In this document: positions 55,958 through 64,000 of the stretch, piece after piece
How the letters are laid out: each line of letters opens with the position of its first letter
Numbering within the stretch: position 1 is the stretch's first letter
Assembly (NCBI GenBank): GCA_030704615.1
Contig: CM060732.1
Coordinates: forward strand, 62,043,053-62,107,052
Reading direction: 5' to 3'
Source of the DNA: Takakia lepidozioides
Lineage: Eukaryota > Streptophyta > Takakiopsida > Takakiales > Takakiaceae
Length of the DNA stretch: 64,000 nucleotides
Notes under the pieces: generated by a model
The model's database searches: none
What the model saw: only the letters and a program-made list of their open reading frames with translations
What the model was told of the DNA's origin: nothing
Translations under genes and position numbers: made by a program

Positions 55958-58900
55958 GCCAGGAAGAGGCGAGCTTCCATCGAAGGCGCTGCAGCTGTGG
56001 TGGGCAGTCCATCGGGGCGGGGGTTGTTCAAACAAGTCCCCAGGCGCAACACGACCACCTCCACGACCTATTCCACAGTACCCTCCGTACACACATTACC
56101 CACATGCCTACCCCACCCCCGATCAGTATGGCGTTGCGGACCCTTACAACCCGCACATCCAATACAAGCCCCCTCCAGGTGGTTACCCACAGCAGCCATA
56201 TGCCCATTCTCCTCCACCTATTCCCCCTTACCTCCCAAACCCACATGCTTACCCGGCATCTACACGTCCACCATACGAACCTTTTGGGCCATACGGTGGG
56301 CGATACCGTCCCGCCCCCCATTCCCCATGGCAACCCCCAGCTGCCCCACCACCTGAGGAGGCAAAGGAAGACATCCCTATGACCAAGAAGGAGCGAGCTA
56401 ATGCTTTGAGGCGGGTGAACAGGCGAGCCAGGGCACAGGCAATCCGAAACCATGATGCGCGAGAGGAAGATGGACTCCCTCCTCAAGTGCTTCCGGTTGA
56501 CAAAGTTGGAGAGCCCATTGGACCAGCACGCAATACCTGGCATGCAGCCCTCAAAGGCCAGATGTGGCGTTTGTGTGACATGTCAATGCATATTGCAGCG
56601 CAGGATGAATCTGTCATTGAAGAAATATACAGGATTCTAAACTCTACATTTGCGTACACGCCACGTGGTCTTGACTATGAGCACATGAGGAAGACACTTG
56701 GCATTGCCTTGAAAACCCAAAGACACGAGATCCATGCACTGTACAAGGCAGGCGAGGGGAGGCCTGTGCATCTGAAGGAAGCTCATTGGGACAGGCTGGT
56801 ATCGTATTGGCAGATAGCAGGATTCAGCGCAAAAAGTGCCATCATGAAGGTTGCAAATTCATCAATCAAGAAGCCTTCAAAAACAGGACGTGGTGGGAAG
56901 GCATCTGTTGAGGCTCGGCTTGTAAGTTCACACACCAGTCTTTTTGCCCTCTTTGCCTTGGCTGATTGTTGTTTATAATGTCAAACAGGCTAAGTCCTGG
57001 CAGAAGAGAGTAGGAAAGATTCTCAAGGACCTGGACCTAGATCCGCAAGTCTTGACCCTGCTGGATAAATCTGACTTAGAGGCTGTAGTGTGAAGCCATG
57101 TCTGTTGCCATGAGATTGTCTGATGAAAATGAAGTTAGGCAGAGAACTTCCCTGAACTTGTTTCCAGTCAATGACATGGGGGTGGACATCTTGGATGACC
57201 TCAAGGGTCTTACCACTCTCGGCACTAGACTGAAATTTAAACTCAGGGCAGGAAGCCTACCTTTGAACAGCAAACAGAAGCAGAGAGGAAAGGGAGAGTG
57301 CAATTGTCCATTGTGTGGGCAATCTGAAGACAATATTCATTTTCTGATACACTGTCCGGGGTTCTCTCACCAAAGAGATGCTCTCTTCAATTCAATCAAG
57401 GGAATTGTGCCTGTACCCCTATTTACCAACTTTGAAAGTCTCGAGGCTGAGCCAAAAGCCGCGGCCCTCCTGAGGCCTAGTTTTTGGGCAAATCACACCC
57501 AGCAGATTGATGCTTGTGTGAAGGGTTTTCTAGAGGATATCTGGAAAACCCGGGTTAATTCTTTATATGAAGGTAAGTCTTACTACCAACGTCAGCCCCT
57601 GACAGAGGTAGGTTCTGTTCCTTTTGTTCCCGCTCAAACTGGGCGCGGGGTCAATGGCCACAAGGCTACGGCAAACAACGTCTTATGAGTACAATCTATA
57701 ATGGGGTGTCCATTTCCCCCATTTTACACCATGTTAGGAGGGAAGTACGAAGTGCCACCAGGCTTTGTCATTGAATTCTCCAATCACGCTTCATTTCCCG
57801 AGTGCTACTAGCCTTTTCTATTGCAGGGAGACCCTACCCAGCGCATCTTTAAGGGTGGAGGTGTGTCCAAGAGTCACATCAATAGCGAATCAAATGGACT
57901 GTTTTTTGTGGAAGGAGTTTTTTGTGAGTGCTACGTAGTAGTCATCTGTAAAATTGGGCGAGGTTGCAATCGTCAAGTACAATGGTAATGTTTCTTACTT
58001 GAACCTGGCAAGTGGTCAGTAATACAGTTTGCCAGACTTCTTGAAGGAGATATAGACCCAGTTTTGCAATTTTGTTATGCCTTGGTTACATTTCTGTATT
58101 TCTTCCAATTGGGTCTCGCCATGGTCAGAATAGTGGTGCAACTTCATGCAAGTTGTCCCTCATGTTCATCAAGAAAGGCAAGTAGAATCGTATGAAAGTT
58201 ATATTCGGGGAGTGCGAGGTCTATGTGACGACGTGATTTTCACCAGTTGCTGCTTAGACATATTGTGTTGATGTCGTTGCCTGAGAGCTGCTCTCATTCT
58301 CTGATTTCAGATTATGTATACTGGCAGAGTTGTGAAGCTGCATGAAATTGTTGCTTTCTGAGTTCTGGAGGCGCAATAATTTGTATTAAGCCATTCCCCA
58401 AATGAATGAAACTCATTTTTAAGAGCTAATTTGCACTTGATTGTTTCAACCATGACTTGATGGTGAGGAAACTAGCCTGCACTCATGCTTGGGGAATTTC
58501 CAATCGGGTCTGACATCCAAAGTGGGCTTTAATTTGGACTGTTTGTATGTAATTAGCTAGGTGAGGTTGGGTTTTTTGGAATGATGGAATTGTGACCTGT
58601 TAGTGTGTAGTGGGTGGGGTCCTCATTTTACATACCAATCTGTAAGTGTGGATAGAGGAGGGTCTGATCAGAGTTGTCGTGCAATGATGATGTCAGGGCA
58701 GTATTTGAAACTGCAATAGTGAGTGTGAGTGTGAGTGTTAACATGACTTTTTGTGGTCATTAACATAGGGTAGTGCTGTGCTAGTGATTACTCTTATGCA
58801 TTAGCTGCATTTGTCACTCAGCTCTCTGTATTAATGCAGACATAGTGACTACGTTAGTGGGTGCGGGGATACCAATATTGGTTGCATCCCAACAGTATGT

Positions 58901-61158
58901 CTGACAAACCTCTGTTCAATCACTGTTGTCCCAGAATGGTATGTCGCTCGTCATGGCTGACCATGCTAGCATACTGAGCTGGTACATGACAAATGCAGGC
59001 ACAGGAGCGAGGCCAAAGTCCATCGTTGCATGAAATCCAGGAAGGTTCAGTAAGCAGAACATTGACCAGCGAGTGGATGGTGAGATCCACATGATCATTC
59101 TTTCTCCCATTTTTTGTCGATTATTTTGTTCTAGGCATTTTCCCTACCAACGGCATGATGTTCTCATGTTGTTCATGGACTTGCGTGGACCTGGCAGGAG
59201 GGGACCTCTGGGTATTTAGCAATTGCTCGCAAAGTGGAGGATATGGAAAGAGCACAGGGTGCACAACACAAAGATATAATGGATTTGAAGGCTACAATAT
59301 CGAAAGTGATGATGTACCAGAAGGCCATGGCTGAGAAATTTGGGAACAACATTTCCTCACCTGCCTTAGTGGGCTCGTCCGTAGCAAACAGCTCGTGCAT
59401 CACTGGCCCTTCAGCCTCGAGACGTCTGCAGGACAGGTTTGACTTGCCTGGCATGTCACCAGGTAACGTCACTCCAGTTGATGCATTCGAGGATGATGTG
59501 CAGGTGGAGCATGTTGGCCCAGGTGGAGGGGAGGACACCTCTACCAAGGAACTTACGCGTCCTCGTGCAGTTCTGTCACACTGTGCGGTAGTGGAGGCGC
59601 CTGCAGAACTCCGGCCTGCTGTTGTCGCGGTGAGGACATCTGAGACAACCCTGGACATTGACCTTGTTTCCCCGCGGGGAGATATTACCCAGCAACCCAC
59701 GGTTGTCACTTCCACTCCCAACCTTCAATTCATGAAGGGGAATGTCGTGCACACAACAGTGGAGAAGGCCAAGCATTTGCTCATCCTAGATATTAATGGC
59801 TTGCTGTGTGAGTGCGTCCATGTCGGGAGCGGTAATGCGTTTGTGGTTCCAAATGGCCTTGAGCACAAATTATGTGGTAGCAAGATGGTCGTTGTAAGGC
59901 CTGGTTGCAAAGCTTTTTTGGACAAGTGTTTTGAACACTTTGAAGTGGCAGCATGGTCTTGTATGCAACCACGTAACTTCCTACCCACAGTGGACTGGCT
60001 TTTCCATGGGCACGGTGACCTTGCATTCAAGTGGGATGGGGGATATTGTGAGCAGTCCACTGACATGGATGGGAGCCTGCCCATGAAACCACGGTTTTTG
60101 AAGAACCTATCTACAGTGTGGCGGGGCAACTGTGACTGGAATCCTGAAACCACTCTTCTTGTTGACGACACACCGCACAAGGGGTGGAACAATCCAGCAT
60201 ACAGCGCAATTTTCCCACTGCCTTGGAGAAGTTGTTCTGTAGAGGCGCACAATGATAATTTTCTTCTGACCAGCTTATGGCCCTTCTTGGAGGGGGCAGC
60301 TAAGGCTCCGAGCATTCAAGAATATCTCAAAGGGCATCCCACATTTGGGCAACAAACTATCAGCCCTCGAGCCGTTCAACCTCGCCAGGTAACATACTTT
60401 GTAGTGTGGTACACACTGCCAGACATTAGAGGCATTTTTGTGTGACTCCCTTGTGCCATTGCCAGCCTCATTTGTGCATAAGTTGTGGCAGTAATCAATG
60501 TTGTGATAGAGTTTGTCAAATTACTGTCGCAACGTGAACTGTAGGCATTGCCAGTTTGGGTGCATCTTATTGTGTTAGTGTAATTTGAGTTCCCAGTGTA
60601 GATAATATACATTTTTGGTGCTTGTTGGTTGGTTGTAGGTGCTTGGCCACGAACGAGGCCCCCCAAGTCAAAGGGCATCACACCTTCACCCTTTCAGGAA
60701 GCCGACACCACTGATCCCTGATTCGCAGAATGGGGTAAGTCTATGCATCTGCTATTCTCCCCTTCCCTGACTTGGATAGACAAATTGTCATTGTAGACCT
60801 TGTAGACACAATACGTTCCACGATCCGTGTTCCATAATTCTCATGCAATCTGCCATGTTTGGGGTGGGGATGGCAGTTCGTGGTGGGAGACCATGTCAAG
60901 CTCATAGACACTGTTTCGCGATCAACAGCCGGATCTGGCCGCATTTCTGGTCTCCAAGGGATGGAGGTGAGTGAAGGGTACCCTGTCGTGCCAGAAGGCT
61001 ATGTGGCCATCCACATTGATGATGTCCGCATTCCCAATGCCCCTCTACCATATCACAACAAATCCATGAAGCCTCATCACACTGAGTTGGGAGACACTAT
61101 AGGTTACATTACTATGTGGGGTGACAAACTAGTGAAGACCTTGCAGACAAAGAGATGA
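55958..61158 (+). CDS. En/Spm ORF1-like (TNPA-type) protein with embedded FCP1-homology phosphatase domain
   Basis: Exons with compatible phases: 55958-56921, 57827-about 57934, 58999-59079, 59198-60388, 60639-60734 and 60877-61158 (TGA). The first has a Tyr/Pro-rich stretch (PPYTHYPHAYPTPDQYG), a basic segment (MTKKERANALRRVNRRARAQ) and a Transposase_24-like block (HWDRLVSYWQIAGFSAKSA, then KTGRGGKASVEARL|GDPTQ across the intron). Exon 58999 (QERGQSPSLHEIQEG) continues that block. Exon 59198 begins with a short coiled coil (KVEDMERAQGAQHKDIMDLK). From about residue 175 of this exon it carries an FCP1-like HAD domain: LLILDINGLL, VVRPGCKAFLDKCFEHFEVA, WSCMQPRN and TLLVDDTPHKGWNNP. The second Asp of DxD is Asn, as in a plant FCP1-like subgroup. 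The last exon is Tnp1-like (GDHVKLIDTVSRS, VAIHIDDVRIPNAPLP). The 5' end is not resolved. Confidence 0.6.
56985..57700 (+). mobile_element. LINE 3'-end fragment inside the intron
   Basis: 56990-57093 reads SWQKRVGKILKDLDL and DKSDLEAVV-stop. A frame at 57098-57688 reads LGTRLKFKLRAGSLPLNSKQ, then a CX2CX8HX4C knuckle (CPLCGQSEDNIHFLIHC) and FSHQRDALF. This is the C-terminal tail found after RT in some non-LTR elements. It lies wholly between exons 56921 and 57827 and is a different lineage from the LINE at 42.9-48.3 kb. Because an acceptor-like AG precedes it, it could be mistaken for a host exon. Confidence 0.55.
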
Positions 61159-61639
61159 GGCAGGTCGGCTAGCATTTTGGATTTCATGGGGATTTCCACC
61201 TCTGCCTCATCCGGATTTGGCAACTACGGTAACTTACAGTAGTGACAGATTCTCTGAATTGACTGTCCAATTTTGATAGCAATCACATGTTGGATTTCCT
61301 CATGCATGTTGTTGCAAACTTATGCCTCATTAATGAGCAATGTGGTGGTAGGTGGTATGTCCCCATTGCACACACTATGGTTGGTTATGTTGCTGCTGGG
61401 AGAATGTGGTTGATAATGGTGATGCTGGATGGTGATGTTGCTGCTATTTGTGCTCTTTCAGAATTACGTCTGTGCCATTCTGTGCCTAAAGTCTTGTTGT
61501 ATACATGATTGTGATGTTGTATGGCATATGTGTTAGATGACTGTCCGGGACTTAGGCACTTTTACGGGATCTGTGGGGTACCCTTAATTTTTGCACAGAC
61601 TGAGACCAATAGGAGCCTTAGGGGTGACAGCAGCGCACT
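61159..61639. other. 3' flank of the TNPA/FCP1-like gene
   Basis: T/G-rich with many GTGATGTTGCTGCT-type triplets near 61380-61450. No coding domain. Confidence 0.4.
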
Positions 61640-61865
61640 TTAGGAGGGGGTTACACAGCCCGTCACAGTCCGACACAGCCCGTCACAGCCAACACAGCTC
61701 GTCACAGTGCGACACAGCCGACACAGCCAGACACAGCCAGACACAGCCGACAAAGCCAGTCATAGTCAACACATCCCGTCACAGCCACACAGCCAGTCAC
61801 AGCCCGACACAGCCGGTCACAACCCGTCATAGTTTCACACAGCCAGTCACAGCTTGACACAGCTG
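61640..61865. repeat. minisatellite rich in CACAGCC / GTCACAG
   Basis: Short units built on GTCACAGCCCGACACAGCC run for about 220 bp with much variation. On the opposite strand the motif is GGCTGTGAC, as in the array at 7203-7400. Confidence 0.75.
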
Positions 61866-62329
61866 TCACGACCATAGGGAACGGATAGCAGGACAGGGAA
61901 CGACTATGGGGAACAACATCTGCGAATGGAACATGTTAGTTCACGGATGATGGTTAGTGAGGGAAACGGTTAGAACAATGGGTAGGAAGATAAAGCCAGG
62001 AGCAAAGACTGGAAAAAGGATCAATTCTGGGGGAGCACTTCTGGGGGGGACTTCGGACATGCTCCGAGGGCACCAAAACGGCCAGCTCCTCTTCCACGAG
62101 AGGTAAGTGGGCATTTGCTTTTTGATTTTTTTAGGTTTTTGGCAGGGTTCATGTGCTTGATATGAGAATGCCCCGAGCACGGTTGGGATAAGGGTCACAT
62201 CTTCCAAGTAAAGAAGTTGCAATGGCAAGCAATGGGCTTTTGCAATGTGCTCCCCTCTGTTTTCAAATGGGTGCACATGAGTGGGGGGAATGAAAGGACT
62301 TCACCTATTGCACGGGACATTGATCTGTC
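61866..62329. other. intergenic, no gene recognised
   Basis: Nothing supported. A G-rich stretch lies at 62030-62050. Confidence 0.35.
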
Positions 62330-63650
62330 TACTACTTGGAACCCAATTTGTCAGTGACGTATTCTATTTTAAAGTCCAACAATGCTTGTATGCTTGGGAG
62401 CTTTGATCCTTTGGCCGTCGCCTTTGTAGTAGTTGTTTTTGGTGTGCTCATGCATGTGGTTTGGCTCCTATTTTCATTTTTTGTACACTTTGGTCTCATC
62501 AGAAATGCTTGGCAGCTTATGTGCATTTAGAGTGGATCCTTGGGGAATCCCGTCATTCCCCGATATTTTGGGGCTGCTCATGCCTCTGGATTTGCGTCTT
62601 CTTATTTGTTTTTCCTTTTGGTCCCAACAGTTCTTTCCATTTTCCACTAGCAGTATGAAGCACCACTTTCTTGCCCTCTATACCTCATGATACAAGGGAG
62701 ATTCTACTGTCTATTCCTTGGAACCCAAATCTGTTATTACTTTTTTCCATTTTGTGCCATGAGAAATGCTTGGGAGCTTATGTCCAAGAGGGTTACCTTT
62801 GGGCTGCTCATGCGTGTGTGTTTGGATGCAAGACAGTAGTTGCTTATGGGCTGTTTATGGCTGTGGTTTTGTCTCTTCTTGCTTGTGGGTTTCCTTTGGT
62901 CTCATAAGGTTTTGAGCTCTTCACAATGATTTTGAAGGACCGTTTCATTTCATATCATGTTTTGTTTGCTGCTTTACTCTCCTCTTCAGAGTTTCCCCAT
63001 TGGCTACCATCCACATTAATTTTACTATTCTCTATACTACGAGGTCATTCATGCTTGGCAGCTTTTGTGAAGGCAGGATTTCAATTTTATGCACATCTTC
63101 CTTCATCGCCGAGCCTATGGGCTGCTTATGGCTACTGGCTTTGTCTCCTTTTGCTTGTGGCTTTCTTTTTCGTCTCACAAGCTCTTTGTGCTTTTCACAG
63201 TGGCTGAAGTGCCAATTTCGTTATGGTTTTTTTTTTTTGGTCCATAAGTTCTTTGAGCTTTTCACAGACATTAGAAGGCCCACTCAGTCTCAATTAATGT
63301 AAAGTTTCCCGCTTTCAGCCCAATCTGTTCTCAAAGATCCCCAGGAAACAGAAATATTGTTTTTTTCCTTTTGGTCTCATTTAGTAATTGAGATGGTAAT
63401 GGCCCTGATTTTAATGTATCTACTTCATAGTTTAGGGTTTGGTCTCGTAAGGTCTTTATGCATTTCAAAGTCATTATAAGGCACCAATCCATTTACCTCA
63501 TTTTGGGCTGCTTATGGTTATGGTTTTGGCTCTTGTTTTTTTTTTTTTTTCCCCTTGGTCCCAAAAGCCATTGGGGGCCAGTCCTGTACATTGCGAGGTA
63601 CCAGTTGGGCCTAATTAGCGTCTGTCCTAAACCCTTATAAGTTCTTCCTT
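62330..63650. repeat. diverged tandem repeats of about 150-300 bp
   Basis: Blocks recur in the same order: TTGGAACCCAA…, AGAAATGCTTGG(G/C)AGCTTATGT, GGGCTGCT(T/C)ATG with TGGTTTTG, TTTTGGTCTCA or TTTTGGTCCCA, then TCTTTGAGCTTTTCACA and GAAGG. Copies start near 62330, 62500, 62715, 63020, 63230 and 63430. Units vary in length and are about 60-75% alike by eye. Short frames here are by-products of the repeat. Confidence 0.55.
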
Positions 63651-64000
63651 CCTTACTTTTTTCATTGCCTGTGAGTGCACTGTGTTGTTGTCATCCTGTC
63701 CTCGACGCGTTTGGCCCTCCGCCTAATGAAGTATACGTATTTGCCCGCAATGCATGCAATCCAACTCTGCAGATTGCTGACTCCCTCACAGGAGGTTCAA
63801 ACTTGTGATGGCCTGTCTTAATACCCAAAAATTGCAAAGGGGGTTGTGGGAGGGAGGGACCTGGACAGGTAGGGGGCTGCATATTGTGGTGTCATGTCTA
63901 GACAAGAAAGAAATTGTAGTGGGAGAGGAGGAACCCCCAGGAGCACGATGCTAACCGCCTCATCAGCCAGCCATGTCCGAGAGGGGGCGCTCACGACTCT
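63651..64000. other. window end, no gene recognised
   Basis: No supported feature. An isolated TTGTAGTG at 63904-63911 resembles a CACTA right end but has no matching TIR. Confidence 0.35.

Noticed and set aside
55933-56382. Alternative frame rich in His/Ser/Thr over the proline-rich exon
   Set aside because: Shadow of the Pro/Tyr-rich frame; only the latter runs into the transposase-like block and the splice donor.
57098-57688. Reading the 197-codon frame as an exon of the TNPA/FCP1-like gene
   Set aside because: It carries a non-LTR retrotransposon tail with CX2CX8HX4C. Skipping it joins 56921 to 57827 in phase with the expected EARL-GDPT sequence.
61238-61250. GTAGTG near 61246, and TTGTAGTG at 63904-63911, as the right CACTA end
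   Set aside because: Only 6-8 bases match; internal TIR bases and subterminal repeats do not.

Overview
The window is nuclear DNA of a land plant. GT-AG introns, a GH3 auxin-conjugating enzyme, a plant-type kelch protein, a DYW-class PPR gene, organellar OSB-type motifs and plant Ty3/gypsy, LINE and CACTA (En/Spm) elements all point that way. The DNMT3-like methyltransferase and the style of the PPR genes suggest a seed-free plant such as a fern. That is an inference, not something the sequence states. Most of the 64 kb is transposon, and host genes are islands.

Layout. 0-0.8 kb: a 3' coding exon of a GH3 gene (+). 1.8-3.2 kb: a 5'-truncated copy (copy 1) of an unusual Ty3/gypsy family, then an array of hairpin repeats. 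3.4-7.6 kb: mostly non-coding, with one dispersed LTR-like repeat and a minisatellite. 7.6-15.4 kb: copy 2 of the gypsy family, with a coding region that looks intact. Its order is Gag, two zinc knuckles, protease, C5-cytosine DNA methyltransferase, one in-frame UAG, reverse transcriptase, RNase H, integrase, PHD finger. 15.2-15.9 kb: two 177-bp LTRs around an LTR-like insert. 15.9-18.2 kb: a ribosomal protein eS7 fragment and an unidentified broken reading frame. 18.3-24.1 kb: copy 3 of the gypsy family, with internal deletion, frameshifts and stops. 24.3-26.7 kb: PPR and OSB-motif remnants in alternation. 27.5-28.7 kb: remnant of an En/Spm ORF1 (TNPA-like) gene. 28.9-29.7 kb: repeat-rich DNA. 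29.7-31.7 kb: 3' part of an ordinary gypsy element. 32.0-33.8 kb: a solo LTR and a small element with terminal inverted repeats. 35.1-37.9 kb: an intact seven-exon kelch gene (+). 38.8-42.2 kb: a PPR-DYW gene with a damaged deaminase domain, and an OSB-motif gene upstream of it (both -). 42.9-48.3 kb: a degenerate LINE (-). 48.3-52.8 kb: a CACTA end and a broken TNP2 transposase (-). 56.0-61.2 kb: a multi-exon En/Spm ORF1-like gene (+) carrying an FCP1-like phosphatase domain in its largest exon. 61.6-63.7 kb: tandem repeats.

The most interesting systems are (1) the gypsy family that carries its own DNA methyltransferase and a PHD finger and expresses Pol through a UAG-CAA-CCA readthrough context conserved in two copies, and (2) the apparent fusion of an FCP1-homology phosphatase domain into an En/Spm-type accessory protein. 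The PPR/OSB pairing recurs in the window and is a third, more tentative, theme. All domain calls were made by eye from motifs; no database search was run.
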